From NCBI GenBank assembly GCA_024707075.1, contig JANQAK010000003.1, positions 558,001 through 622,000 on the forward strand: a DNA stretch of 64,000 bases, given 5' to 3'. The DNA comes from Afipia sp. (GTDB taxonomy: Bacteria > Pseudomonadota > Alphaproteobacteria > Rhizobiales > Xanthobacteraceae). Each line of letters opens with the position of its first letter. Position 1 is the stretch's first letter. This document shows, piece after piece, positions 1 to 8,206 of this stretch. Made by a program: the position numbers and the translations under genes. A model generated the notes under the pieces. The model saw only the letters and a program-made list of their open reading frames with translations, was not told the DNA's origin and searched no databases.

Positions 1-593
1 TGGATGTCATCGTGCCGGTGCCGGACTCCGGCGTTCCTGCCGCGGTCGGCTACAGCCAGCATTCCGGCGTGCCGTTCGAACTCGGCATCATCCGCAATCA
101 CTATGTCGGCCGCACCTTCATCCAGCCGACCCAGAGCGTACGCGAACTCGGCGTGCGCATGAAGCATTCGGCCAACCGCGCCGCCATCGAAGGCAAGCGC
201 ATCATCCTGATCGACGACTCTCTCGTGCGCGGCACCACCTCGAAGAAGATCGTCCGCATGATGCGCGATGCCGGCGCGAAGGAAGTTCACTTCCGCCTCG
301 CCTCGCCGCCGATCGTCAATCCGGACTATTACGGCATCGACCTGCCCGATCGCGGCGGCCTGCTGGCCGCGACCCACACCATCGAGGAAATGCGCGAGAT
401 CATCGGCGCGGACTCGCTGGCGTTCCTGTCGATCGACGGCATGTATCGCGCCATGGGTTATCCCGGCCGCGATCCCGCCAATCCGAAGTTCTCGGATCAC
501 TGCTTCACCGGCGCCTATCCGACCCACCTCACCGACCAAACTCAGGTCGAGCCGCAGCCGCGGCAATTGTCGCTGCTGGCCGAGGCGAGCTGA
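1..593 (+). CDS. purF: Amidophosphoribosyltransferase, C-terminal part (5' end outside window)
   Basis: PurF catalyses the first committed step of purine synthesis, transferring glutamine-derived ammonia to PRPP in the cytosol. The reading frame is already open at base 3, so only the last 196 residues are present, out of roughly 500 usual for the family. The visible part is the phosphoribosyltransferase domain: VPVPDSG lies at the left edge and the PRPP-binding loop LIDDSLVRGTTSKKI follows about 70 residues later. The N-terminal Ntn glutaminase domain lies to the left of the window. The C-terminus (LSLLAEAS) is intact, with TGA at 591-593. Identification rests on the PRPP motif and the overall family pattern. 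Confidence 0.96.
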   Translation, partial: DVIVPVPDSGVPAAVGYSQHSGVPFELGIIRNHYVGRTFIQPTQSVRELGVRMKHSANRAAIEGKRIILIDDSLVRGTTSKKIVRMMRDAGAKEVHFRLASPPIVNPDYYGIDLPDRGGLLAATHTIEEMREIIGADSLAFLSIDGMYRAMGYPGRDPANPKFSDHCFTGAYPTHLTDQTQVEPQPRQLSLLAEAS

Positions 594-606
594 GTAAGGC
601 GAGGCG

Positions 607-741
607 GTGACTCTGCACCAATTCGGAGGCGCGCTCGCAGGTATCTTGCTTGCGAGCTTTATCTTCTTTGCGTTTCGACAAGGCATGAAAGTAAAACCGG
701 ACGACCGCGAAGACAGAGGCCCATCGGTCGGCGGTCCTTAA
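607..741 (+). CDS. Small predicted single-pass membrane protein (44 aa)
   Basis: A GTG-started frame begins 13 bases after the purF stop and is preceded by a purine-rich AAGGCGAGG that could serve as ribosome-binding site. The peptide has a hydrophobic stretch (GALAGILLASFIFFAF) at about residues 8-23 and then a charged tail (KVKPDDREDRG), which looks like one transmembrane helix with a cytoplasmic tail. Its last four bases overlap the stop of the convergent gene at 738-1880. I do not recognise the family. The membrane segment, start signal and position behind purF support a real gene, but the length leaves clear doubt. Confidence 0.42.
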   Translation: MTLHQFGGALAGILLASFIFFAFRQGMKVKPDDREDRGPSVGGP

Positions 742-1880
742 TAGCTCTGCAGCGAACCCTTTCTTAGCGCCAGCCACACCGTCAGGCCGCCGCACTCCGG
801 ATCTTCCACCACATGCTGCATGGTTGAAAAACCGTGCGCGGCAAGCAGCGCCTCGTATTCCGCCGTGGCGAGGCTGGCGTGGTAGAGCGCCTCACCCTGA
901 TAGCTTCCAATCGCCTCACCGGCCGCCGGACCGCTGGTGAACATCAGCGCAGCATCCGGCTCCGCATGATCGCGGAAGACGGCGAACATCGCGCGCTGAT
1001 CGTCCGGCGTCAGATGAAAGAAGCTGTTCCACGCCACGATGCCGCCGAACCGGCGCGCGAGCGAAACCTTTCGCATATCGCCCGCAATCCATGTCTGGTC
1101 GCGAAAGCGAGAACGGCAAAGATCAATCAGTGTTGGCGATGAATCAACGCCGGTGAGGCGATACCCGGCTTCGATCAGGAAGCGCGCGACCGGCTCGCCC
1201 GATCCGCATCCGAGATCGAGCACGTCCGCACCTTGCGGCACGACCTGCCGGAATCGCTCAAACCACGCACGCTCCACCAGCCGGGTGCCGCGATCCCGGT
1301 CGAATGCGTCTGCATGGCGTTCGTAGAGCGCGCCGATGTTTCTCGACGACGGATGCCAGCCCGCCGCCTCAAGCGGTCGCGACATGAAGACCGCATCGTC
1401 GCCATAACTCTTCAGCTTCGCATCAAGCTGCGGAGTCCGCGCGGACTCGAACCCCTGACGCTGCCAGAATCCCGCCGATCCATTCACCGCTACCAGCGAC
1501 ATCGTGCGCAGTCCCGTGCCGCGGGCATGATCGGCAAGTTTCCTGACGATCGATGTGGCCGCGCCGGTCCCGCGCGCGCGCGGCGTCAGCGCGAGATCGT
1601 GAATGTAATACGTAGACGGCGTTGCCGGCAGTTCACCGAGCAGGGAATTCAGCGGTGGCGCATCGAACTCCCGCCACGGATGGCTGAGCACATAGGCCGC
1701 GATGCCCTCCGCCGCCGCGTACACATGGCAGCCCGTGGGGTAAAGTCTCAGTCGTTCGGCAAAAACCGCGTCGTCTTCCGGATAGGCCTGATGAATGGTG
1801 GCGGAGAGCGCGCAGGTTGCCTGAAGGTCGTCCGCTGTCATGGGACGCCACTGGCGGGCGGAGGGATCATACCGGGTCAT
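738..1880 (-). CDS. Fusion of a GNAT acetyltransferase and a SAM-dependent methyltransferase
   Basis: The 380-residue protein joins two catalytic folds. Residues about 11-170 form a GNAT N-acetyltransferase domain with the acetyl-CoA loop RARGTGAA at 101-108 and a C-terminal GFWQRQGFE block. Residues about 180-375 form a class I methyltransferase, with motif I VLDLGCGSGEP at 220-230 and the acidic residue at the end of strand 2 in GVDSSP. The substrates are unknown; modification of a small molecule or a protein amine is possible. It is a single gene, convergent with purF and the small ORF at 607, and its ATG is at 1880. No frameshift separates the halves, so the fusion looks genuine. Confidence 0.88.
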   Translation of the reverse strand: MTRYDPSARQWRPMTADDLQATCALSATIHQAYPEDDAVFAERLRLYPTGCHVYAAAEGIAAYVLSHPWREFDAPPLNSLLGELPATPSTYYIHDLALTPRARGTGAATSIVRKLADHARGTGLRTMSLVAVNGSAGFWQRQGFESARTPQLDAKLKSYGDDAVFMSRPLEAAGWHPSSRNIGALYERHADAFDRDRGTRLVERAWFERFRQVVPQGADVLDLGCGSGEPVARFLIEAGYRLTGVDSSPTLIDLCRSRFRDQTWIAGDMRKVSLARRFGGIVAWNSFFHLTPDDQRAMFAVFRDHAEPDAALMFTSGPAAGEAIGSYQGEALYHASLATAEYEALLAAHGFSTMQHVVEDPECGGLTVWLALRKGSLQSY

Positions 1881-2044
1881 GGCGGCCGTCTAGCATAAAT
1901 AGCCCTGTCATGCCCGGGCTTGTCCCGGCCATTCATGTCTGTAATACCCCTGTCGGAACACGTGAATGCCCGTTTCATGGATGAGGCTCTGCTGTTGTTT
2001 TAACGGCGATGACTCGGGCAGGCCAATCTAGAGACAGTGCCGCA

Positions 2045-2785
2045 ATGACCCAACCCCTCTCCTCCCGCATCGCTCTCGTCACCGGCGCATCGCGCGGCAT
2101 TGGCTACGCCACCGCGCGCGCGCTGGCGCGGGCCGGCGCGCATATCGTTGCGGTGGCGCGAACGCAGGGCGGCCTCGAAGAGCTCGACGACGCCATTCGC
2201 GCCGACGGCAGCACGGCGACGCTGGTGCCGCTCGACATGACCGATATGGACGGTATCGCCCGGCTCGGTGCGGCGCTGCATGAGCGCCACGGCAAGCTCG
2301 ACATCCTCGTCGGCAACGCAGGCGTCGCGGGAACGTCATCACCGCTCGGCCACACCGATCCGAAATACTGGGACAACGTGATGACGGTGAACGTCACGGC
2401 GAACTTCCAGTTGATCCGCTGCATGGAGCCGCTGCTGCAAAAGTCCGACGCCGGACGCGCCGTCTTCATCACATCGGGCGCAGCCCACAAGGCTATCGCC
2501 TACATGGGACCTTACGCGGCGTCCAAGGCGGCGCTCGATGCGCTCGTGCGCGTCTGGGCCAATGAAACTGCATCGACCCCGATCCGCGCCAATCTGTTCA
2601 GCCCCGGTCCGATCCGCACCCGCATGCGCGCCACCGTGATGCCGGGCGAGGATCCGATGACGCTCGATACGCCCGAACAGGTCGCGGAGTTCATCGTGCC
2701 GATGTGCATGCCGTCGTTCATCGAGAGCGGAAAGTGCTTCGACTATCCGTCGAAAACACTGATGAGCTTCCGCACGCCCGCGTAG
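2045..2785 (+). CDS. SDR family NAD(P)-dependent oxidoreductase
   Basis: This is a 246-residue classical short-chain dehydrogenase/reductase. The Rossmann motif GASRGIG is at residues 14-20, NAG at 91-93, and the catalytic Ser144, Tyr157 and Lys161 are in place (YAASK). The length is normal for the family. The frame is open upstream to an ATG at 2009, but homologous SDRs begin close to the Rossmann strand, so the ATG at 2045 is preferred. The C-terminal part resembles YciK-type SDRs, which are poorly characterised; the substrate cannot be read from the sequence. It stands alone between divergent and downstream unrelated genes. Confidence 0.9.
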   Translation: MTQPLSSRIALVTGASRGIGYATARALARAGAHIVAVARTQGGLEELDDAIRADGSTATLVPLDMTDMDGIARLGAALHERHGKLDILVGNAGVAGTSSPLGHTDPKYWDNVMTVNVTANFQLIRCMEPLLQKSDAGRAVFITSGAAHKAIAYMGPYAASKAALDALVRVWANETASTPIRANLFSPGPIRTRMRATVMPGEDPMTLDTPEQVAEFIVPMCMPSFIESGKCFDYPSKTLMSFRTPA

Positions 2786-2904
2786 CCGCAGGTCGCGATT
2801 TCTCGACGCGATCATCTCATCCGATTGACTCTCTCCAGGGCGCGCTATTCAATTTTGCGCCAAGCTGGCCCGAAGAGGCCGGCATATGCCGGAGGAAAAA
2901 GATC

Positions 2905-3318
2905 ATGACATCCAGAACTATTCTGCGCGTTCCGTTTGCAGGCTTGACGTTTGCAAGCCTCACGTTTGCGGTTCTCGCGCTCGCAAGCTCACCCGCATTT
3001 TCCGGTGACGCTGCGGGCACCTGGCTGCGCGAAAGCGGCGCGTCTCATGTGAAGATCGCGCCTTGCGGTGGCGGTGCATTATGCGGGACTCTTACCTGGA
3101 TCAAGCCCGGCACCGATACCAAAGCCAAGGTCGGCCAGCGCATCTTCTTCGACATGAAACCGGACGGTACGGATTCGTGGAAGGGCTCGGCCTTCAATCC
3201 GGAAGACGGGCAGACCTACGCAGGCAAAATGTCGCTCTCAGGTCATTCACTCACGACGGCGGGATGCGCCATGGGCGGAATGATCTGCAAATCCACAAGC
3301 TGGACGCGGGTGAACTGA
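2905..3318 (+). CDS. DUF2147 family secreted protein
   Basis: A 137-residue protein with an N-terminal signal peptide: a basic start (MTSRTILR), a hydrophobic core and a cleavage site near SPAFSGDAAG at about residues 30-35. The mature part (AAGTWLRE, ALCGTLTWIKPGTDTK, GQTYAGKMSLSG) matches the small beta-rich DUF2147 domain, found in periplasmic or secreted proteins of unknown function. Cysteines in the APCGGGALCG and TTAGCAMGGMIC stretches may form disulphides. A strong ribosome-binding site GGAGGAAAAA at 2891-2900 fixes the ATG at 2905. The frame is open upstream to 2704, but that extension overlaps the SDR and is rejected. Confidence 0.9.
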   Translation: MTSRTILRVPFAGLTFASLTFAVLALASSPAFSGDAAGTWLRESGASHVKIAPCGGGALCGTLTWIKPGTDTKAKVGQRIFFDMKPDGTDSWKGSAFNPEDGQTYAGKMSLSGHSLTTAGCAMGGMICKSTSWTRVN

Positions 3319-3376
3319 CCGCGTCCGTTCGCCAGACGGACCGCCGGCTTTGCTGCGAATCCAGGATGCAGTTGAT

Positions 3377-3411
3377 AAAAAAACCGCCAGTCTCCCAAAG
3401 GAAACTGGCGG
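3377..3411 (-). terminator. Intrinsic terminator downstream of der
   Basis: An 8-bp stem (CCGCCAGT at 3384-3391 pairing with ACTGGCGG at 3404-3411) has a 12-nt loop. Read on the minus strand it is followed directly by seven T residues (A-run at 3377-3383). It lies about 140 bases past the der stop codon and has the right orientation to end the yfgM-like / lipoprotein / der transcript. Confidence 0.75.
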
Positions 3412-3432
3412 CCAGCCCCCAGCCTAAGGGGC

Positions 3433-3464
3433 GACCGTCCAAAAACTGGAGTAAATGGACGGTC
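3433..3464. terminator. Second hairpin in the gap after der
   Basis: GACCGTCC (3433-3440) pairs perfectly with GGACGGTC (3457-3464) around a 16-nt loop. On the plus strand the stem is followed only by TTCTAA, so a terminator for the DUF2147 gene (stop at 3318) is possible but weak. It may act with the neighbouring der terminator. The rest of 3319-3553 holds no supportable gene. Confidence 0.4.
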
Positions 3465-3553
3465 TTCTAACAAGAGCAATATTCGCGCCAGCGCAATGGG
3501 CGGTCTCGTCGCACCGCGCCCAAACCGGGAATCTGGTTAAAGGAATGAAGGCC

Positions 3554-4951
3554 CTATGACGGACGCTTGCGCTTGTGCGCGAACGGATTGGCCTTCTCGC
3601 GCAGCGTAATGCGGATCGGCGTGCCGGGCAGCTCAAAAAAGCCGCGCAGGCTGTTAACCAGATAGCGCAGATAGGATTCCGGCACGGCATCGGCACGCGA
3701 GCAGAACACCACGAAGCTCGGCGGACGCGCCTTGGTCTGCGTGATGTAGTTGAGCTTGAGCCGCCGCCCCGACACCGCCGGCGGCGGATTGTTCTGGACC
3801 GCCTGCTCGAACCAGCGATTGAGCGAAGCAGTCGAGACGCGTCTGTTCCAGATCGCGTAAGCGTCCTCGATGGCGCTCATCAGCCGGTCGATGCCCTCGC
3901 CCATCATGCCTGACACAGCCACCACCGGCATGCCCTTGACCTGCGGCAGCAGATGATCGGCGTCCTCGCGCAGCTTCGCGATCTGGCTCGGCGCGCGGTC
4001 CATCAGGTCCCACTTGTTGACCGCGATCACGATGGCGCGGCCTTCGCGCTCGATCAGATCTGCGAGGCGCAGATCCTGCTCCTCGAACCTGTTCTGCGCG
4101 TCCATCATCAGCACGACGACTTCAGCAAAACGCACCGCGCGCAACGCGTCGGACACGGACAGCTTTTCCAGCTTGTCCTCGATGCGCGAGCGACGGCGCA
4201 GTCCGGCTGTATCGAAGACGCGAAACTCGCGGCCCTTCCATGTCACATCGACGGCGATGGAGTCGCGCGTCGTCCCGGCTTCCGGGCTGGTGAGCAGACG
4301 CTCCTCGCCAAGCAGTCGATTGATCAGCGTCGACTTGCCCGCATTGGGACGACCGAGCACCGCGACGCGGATCGGGCGTGTCGAGAGGCTCGCATCGTCA
4401 CCGTCGACGTTCTCGAACTCATCGGAATCGTCGTCATCGTCATCTGTCTCGACGGGCTCCGGCATCAGCACGCGCAGCGCGTCATAAAGATCGCTGAGGC
4501 CTTCGCCGTGTTCGGCGGAAATCGGAATCGGATCGCCGAGGCCGAGCGCGTAGGATTCCATCGCGCCGGCCTCGCCCGCCTTGCCCTCGCTCTTGTTGGC
4601 GACGAGCACCACCGGCTTGTTGGCGCGGCGCGCGAAATCCGCGAAGGCGCGGTCGTTCGGCGTCAACCCCGCGCGCGCATCGATCAGGAACATCAGCGCA
4701 TCGGCCGACGCGATGGCGACCTCGGTTTGCTCCTGCATCCGCGCCGTCAGCGAACCGCGCTCACCCTTGTCGAGACCCGCGGTGTCGATCAGCGTAAATT
4801 CAAGATCGCCGAGACGGCCCGCGCCTTCGCGTCTGTCGCGCGTCACGCCCGGCTGGTCGTCGACAAGCGCGAGCTTCTGTCCAACCAGACGGTTGAACAG
4901 CGTCGACTTGCCGACGTTGGGACGGCCGATGATGGCAATGGTGAAAGACAT
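3554..4951 (-). CDS. der: Ribosome biogenesis GTPase Der (EngA)
   Basis: Der is an essential double GTPase that helps mature the 50S ribosomal subunit. The 465-residue protein has two G domains: GRPNVGKS at residues 9-16 with DTAG, and GRPNAGKS near residue 200 with [11 protein letters not shown] and NKWD. An acidic linker ([10 protein letters not shown]) separates them, and a C-terminal KH-like domain ends in a basic tail ([13 protein letters not shown]). The first G4 motif reads NKSE instead of the usual NKxD. It is the last gene of a minus-strand series with the lipoprotein and the YfgM-like gene, and an intrinsic terminator follows at 3377-3411. Confidence 0.97.
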   Translation of the reverse strand: MSFTIAIIGRPNVGKSTLFNRLVGQKLALVDDQPGVTRDRREGAGRLGDLEFTLIDTAGLDKGERGSLTARMQEQTEVAIASADALMFLIDARAGLTPNDRAFADFARRANKPVVLVANKSEGKAGEAGAMESYALGLGDPIPISAEHGEGLSDLYDALRVLMPEPVETDDDDDDSDEFENVDGDDASLSTRPIRVAVLGRPNAGKSTLINRLLGEERLLTSPEAGTTRDSIAVDVTWKGREFRVFDTAGLRRRSRIEDKLEKLSVSDALRAVRFAEVVVLMMDAQNRFEEQDLRLADLIEREGRAIVIAVNKWDLMDRAPSQIAKLREDADHLLPQVKGMPVVAVSGMMGEGIDRLMSAIEDAYAIWNRRVSTASLNRWFEQAVQNNPPPAVSGRRLKLNYITQTKARPPSFVVFCSRADAVPESYLRYLVNSLRGFFELPGTPIRITLREKANPFAHKRKRPS

Positions 4952-5044
4952 CTGTGATCCGTTCGCCCTTTACGGACCGGGTGCATAAAACCGTTCAGGT
5001 GAAACAGCGCGGCCGATCGGGACCGCGCTCATGATTGAAATAAA

Positions 5045-5590
5045 CTAGCGCGCAAAGCCTCCGCTCGGCAGCGGCGCCGGGAACGGAGACGATGATTGTT
5101 GCTGTGCGGCCGGCGGCGCCTGCCGGGGCTGCGCCTGCTGTGGTTGCGCAGGCGCCTGCTCTGCGGGTTCGGCATCGGGCGGCGGCGCGGTGATGCGGGT
5201 GCGCTTCGGCTTCTTCATCTTCGGCGCGGCCGCATTGGGATCATCCACCGGCGTGGGGAATGGCTCGGCCTCACGCGGCGCACTGGCGCGGGCATCGGAT
5301 TTCGCGGCTGACCTTCGGGATTTCGGCTCCGGCGCTGGCGCAACATCGGCGACGGGCGGCTGATCTTGCGGCTGTTGCTGCGCGCCCTTGTACAGATCCT
5401 TCGGCACACCCTGCTCGACACCGGGAACGCCCTCGGGGAAAACCGGCTTGCGCTCGCCCGGCAGCTTCTTCTTGGTGTCGAACCAGTCCATCAGATCGGT
5501 CGGATCGAAATTGCCGCTGGAACAGCCCGCGAGCGCGATCGAAATCGACGCAAGAATGGTGGCAGCAATCAGGCGTTGCGAGCGGCGCAT
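5045..5590 (-). CDS. Proline/alanine-rich lipoprotein (181 aa)
   Basis: The protein starts with a lipoprotein signal peptide whose lipobox LAGC sits at about residues 20-23, so Cys23 is the likely lipidation site. A short conserved-looking head follows (FDPTDLMDWFDTKKKLPGERKP), then VFPEGVPGVEQGVPKDLYKG, and finally a low-complexity Pro/Ala/Gln-rich and basic tail that could span the periplasm. It lies between the yfgM-like gene and der on the same strand. In many Proteobacteria that slot holds the outer-membrane assembly lipoprotein BamB, but no PQQ beta-propeller is present here, so this is a different protein. Function unknown. Confidence 0.82.
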   Translation of the reverse strand: MRRSQRLIAATILASISIALAGCSSGNFDPTDLMDWFDTKKKLPGERKPVFPEGVPGVEQGVPKDLYKGAQQQPQDQPPVADVAPAPEPKSRRSAAKSDARASAPREAEPFPTPVDDPNAAAPKMKKPKRTRITAPPPDAEPAEQAPAQPQQAQPRQAPPAAQQQSSSPFPAPLPSGGFAR

Positions 5591-5683
5591 CGATATCTCA
5601 CTTGAACTCTGGCTCTGGCCGGCCCGGATGTGAACGAGATCCGAAGCGCGATGCTTTCCCGGAAAGATTGTGCCCCAACGATC

Positions 5684-6337
5684 TTAACTTTTCGCCGCCG
5701 GCGGCAGCAAAGCCTGCATCGCCTCGGCGCGGCTGCGCATGCTCGCCGGTGTGCGCGCATCGTTGCCGATCATGTCCAGCCACTGGCGGCTGGCGGCCGT
5801 GTCGTTCGCGCGCCAGGCCGACAGCGCAAGAAGCTCACGCGCGGTATGCCGGTACGTGCGGTCCTCGCCGGTCGCGGGCTCAAGGCGCTGGCGCATGGCG
5901 GCGTATGGCTCGGTCTCCATCAGCAGACCACCGGCGCGAATTCGCGCAAGATCCTGTTCCGAGCCGGAAACCGCGGGATCGGCGGCAATAGCGTCGTAGA
6001 GCTTTCCAGCGGCCTGCGGATCGCGGGTTGCCGCCTCCGCAGCGGCGCGCAGCCGCGCCAGCCCCCGGTAGCCCTTGGACCCGTCAGCGGCGATCCTGGC
6101 AAAGGCGGCTTCAGCCTCGGCGCTCTTGCCCTGCTCGGACAGTGTGACTGCGGCTTCAAAGGCCGATCCGGCCTCGGCGGCCTTCTTGGCCTCGAGATAC
6201 ATATAGCCACGCCAGCCCCCGACGGCGGCGACGATCAGAATCGCCCCGGCCACGACGACGATCGAATACCGCTCCCACAGCTTCTTGAGCTGGTCGCGCC
6301 GCAGGTCTTCGTCGATTTCGTTAAATATTTCAGACAC
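5684..6337 (-). CDS. YfgM-like tetratricopeptide membrane protein
   Basis: The 217-residue protein has an N-terminal cytoplasmic segment (MSEIFNEIDEDLRRDQ), one transmembrane helix at about residues 25-45 (YSIVVVAGAILIVAAVGGW) and a helical TPR-like periplasmic domain rich in Ala, Arg and Glu. This is the YfgM / ancillary SecYEG subunit architecture, linked in E. coli to periplasmic chaperone handover at the translocon. The start codon is GTG at 6337. It heads the minus-strand series with the lipoprotein and der, an order that parallels the yfgM-bamB-der arrangement of other Proteobacteria. Family assignment is good; the exact role here is inferred. Confidence 0.85.
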   Translation of the reverse strand: MSEIFNEIDEDLRRDQLKKLWERYSIVVVAGAILIVAAVGGWRGYMYLEAKKAAEAGSAFEAAVTLSEQGKSAEAEAAFARIAADGSKGYRGLARLRAAAEAATRDPQAAGKLYDAIAADPAVSGSEQDLARIRAGGLLMETEPYAAMRQRLEPATGEDRTYRHTARELLALSAWRANDTAASRQWLDMIGNDARTPASMRSRAEAMQALLPPAAKS

Positions 6338-6518
6338 TTAATTGTTCCGCCCGGCATGCTTTTGAAGATCTGTGAAAACGTCATCGACCGCGCAGCGGCA
6401 CGGCTCCCCCGATGTGACGGCGGCGATACAGTAGCGGTATGGCAACGACAAGGCAAAACCAGCCGGATCAGAGCGTTAACGCTGATCGGGACCGGGTTTG
6501 CGGCCCCTACAACGCGTC

Positions 6519-6586
6519 GCAGACTTGGGCTTCAAGCAGACTTGGGCTTCAAGCAGACTTGGGCTTCAAGCAGACTTGGGCTTCAA
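6519..6586. repeat. Four perfect copies of a 17-bp tandem repeat
   Basis: The unit GCAGACTTGGGCTTCAA occurs four times head to tail with no mismatch (6519-6535, 6536-6552, 6553-6569, 6570-6586). It sits just beyond the 3' end of the gene at 6594-7181. The unit length is not a multiple of three, there are no spacers, and it is not in a gene, so it is a plain minisatellite and not a CRISPR array. Confidence 0.97.
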
Positions 6587-6593
6587 AATGGCC

Positions 6594-7181
6594 TTAACAG
6601 TCGAGCACGTGCAGATCGGGGTTCTGTAGCGCGGACAGGCCTTGAATAAAGACCTCCACTCCCAGGACATAGCTCTTCTGGAATTCGAGCGGCTGTGACG
6701 AATCCGAAGCCATTTCGTTCAAAATAAATCCACGCACCAGACTCCTCAAAATCCTGACCGCGTGGTGAGCCGATTCACCCTCAAGTCCGCAGTGCGAGAA
6801 CACGCGAAGGATCGTTTGCGCCATCTCGTTGCCCGCGTCTTGCCACTCTGCGCTGTCGATCTGTGGATTCCGGAACGAAGCCGCCGCCAGGCCCGGATTA
6901 CCGAGTGCGTAGCTGCGCATCGCATACGCCATTGCCCGGATCGCCTCAGCACCGGTCTTGCAGTCAATTGCTTTCAGAATGCGCTGATGTACGCCACGAT
7001 ACCCGGCAACTGCCAGGGCCACGCGCATCTCCTGAACCGAATCGACCTTCTCGGCGAGATGAACCTCCATCTCTGAAATGAGGTCAGCCGTGACCTGCCG
7101 TTCCCAGCGCGTGGCCGGTGTCTTCAGGACGTGTTCGACGTCCTGTTCCGAAACGTGCCCCTTTTTTGCAGCTATGAACAT
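6594..7181 (-). CDS. TetR-type C-terminal (WHG-like) domain protein without a recognisable HTH
   Basis: The 195-residue protein carries a segment typical of the WHG C-terminal ligand-binding domain of TetR regulators: IRAMAYAMRSYALGNPGLAA near residues 95-115, then a helical bundle ending in VLGVEVFIQGLSAL. In normal TetR proteins a helix-turn-helix of about 50 residues precedes this. Here the first 90 residues (MFIAAKKGHVSEQDVEHVL...) show no such motif. The ATG at 7181 follows a good GAGAGGACA ribosome-binding site; the frame is open upstream to 7304, but that stretch is arginine-rich and not HTH-like. It may be a degraded regulator, or a regulator that lost DNA binding and acts as a sensor or antagonist. 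Confidence 0.65.
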   Translation of the reverse strand: MFIAAKKGHVSEQDVEHVLKTPATRWERQVTADLISEMEVHLAEKVDSVQEMRVALAVAGYRGVHQRILKAIDCKTGAEAIRAMAYAMRSYALGNPGLAAASFRNPQIDSAEWQDAGNEMAQTILRVFSHCGLEGESAHHAVRILRSLVRGFILNEMASDSSQPLEFQKSYVLGVEVFIQGLSALQNPDLHVLDC

Positions 7182-7456
7182 ATCTGTCCTCTCGCGCGAT
7201 AAACTCGCCGCGCGGACCCGCGCCACGGCTTTTTGTCTTCGCGAAGTTGGAGGAATGAGCTTGCCTGATGGCCTCTGCCCGGTGTGACAACCGGCCATCG
7301 GCACGATCGTTCCGTGCTATCACATGCCGCGCTTGGCCTATCCGGTCATAATGCTGTGTTTTCAAGCGCTTGAAGCGTTAACCGCGTTCCACAATGACGT
7401 ATATTTTGTTGCTTCAGAGCGGCCGAATGGCTACAAGGCCAGTGATCGGAGATTCC

Positions 7457-7663
7457 ATGCCGCACAACTTCTCGATAAACGAAGACGTTCATCATCAAAG
7501 CCAGGGACCGCAAGGCCGCGCTGAAAAGACCCGGTCGAACGTCTACACGATCATCGGGCGTATGCCGGTCGAGGCCGACGGACGGCTGCGATACCGCATC
7601 AGAAGCAAGACCGAGAACATCGAGCGGATTGTGACCGAAGAGCAGCTCAGCCGCTCGCAGTGA
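7457..7663 (+). CDS. Small conserved-looking protein of unknown function (68 aa)
   Basis: The ATG at 7457 is preceded by GATCGGAGATT, a plausible ribosome-binding site. The C-terminal half (SNVYTIIGRMPVEADGRLRY, then RIRSKTENIERIVTEEQLS) has regular alternation of charged and hydrophobic residues and strong GC at codon third positions, as expected for a real small protein. The frame is open upstream to 7394. It is convergent with the AraC-type gene, and a hairpin separates the two stops. I do not recognise a named family. Confidence 0.65.
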   Translation: MPHNFSINEDVHHQSQGPQGRAEKTRSNVYTIIGRMPVEADGRLRYRIRSKTENIERIVTEEQLSRSQ

Positions 7664-7672
7664 CCGCCTACG

Positions 7673-7690
7673 CGCCGGTTTGAACCGGCG
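7673..7690. terminator. Hairpin between convergent genes
   Basis: CGCCGGTT (7673-7680) and AACCGGCG (7683-7690) form a perfect palindrome with a 2-nt centre, lying between two convergent stop codons (7663 and 7710). There is no T tract on either side, so termination is suggested only by position and symmetry. Confidence 0.35.
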
Positions 7691-7709
7691 GGTCGAGAGG
7701 CCGGACCAC

Positions 7710-8120
7710 TCACGGCTGCCCTGACGTTTCCACTTCTCCTCCACTATATCCCGCCGCGGAATCAGCCGCGTGACGTCCGGACCGCAAATCGGACGGCGTG
7801 CAGCCATATCGCTTGCGGAACGCCCGGTTGAAATATGAAACGTCGTTGAAGCCGCACTTCAGCGCGACGGCGCTGATAGAATGACGACGCGCGTCGGGGT
7901 CGACCAGCATTCGCGACACCTTCTCCAGACGAATCTCAAGAACGTATGCCGAGAACTTCGCGCCCTCGGCTGCGAACAGCTTTCTGACATAGCTCGACGA
8001 AATGTTCTGATGCGCCGCCACGTCGGCAAGACAGAGCGCTGGGTCATCGATCTTGGCAAGGATGTAAGCCTTGATGGCGTCCGTCCGCGAAATGCCAGTG
8101 GCGAAAAAGCAATCTTCCAT
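7710..8120 (-). CDS. AraC-type DNA-binding domain protein lacking a sensor domain
   Basis: The 136-residue protein is almost entirely an AraC/XylS DNA-binding domain. The first HTH covers CLADVAAHQNISSSYVRKLF at about residues 30-50, and the second covers ISAVALKCGFNDVSYFNRAF with the typical RKRYGCTPSDLR ending. Full AraC regulators usually have about 300 residues with an N-terminal ligand-binding or dimerisation domain, which is absent. The ATG at 8120 is only 87 bases from the panB stop, so nothing longer fits upstream. It could be a SoxS/MarA-like single-domain activator or the remnant of a longer gene. Confidence 0.78.
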   Translation of the reverse strand: MEDCFFATGISRTDAIKAYILAKIDDPALCLADVAAHQNISSSYVRKLFAAEGAKFSAYVLEIRLEKVSRMLVDPDARRHSISAVALKCGFNDVSYFNRAFRKRYGCTPSDLRSGRHAADSAAGYSGGEVETSGQP

Positions 8121-8206
8121 CCAACACCTGTCCCAGATGAAGCGAAGCCCGCTTCAAGGATGTGTCGCTGGATGGATGCAACAGGTTCAAATGGCCCGCA
8201 CTGGCG

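Noticed and set aside
2009-2044. Earlier ATG for the SDR gene
   Set aside because: It adds twelve residues not expected before the Rossmann strand; the ATG at 2045 matches the family start.
5045-5590. BamB outer-membrane assembly lipoprotein, as expected between yfgM and der
   Set aside because: Only 181 residues with a Pro/Ala-rich tail; no PQQ-type beta-propeller repeats.
6519-6586. CRISPR-like array
   Set aside because: Units are directly adjacent without spacers and only 17 bp long; no cas genes are present.
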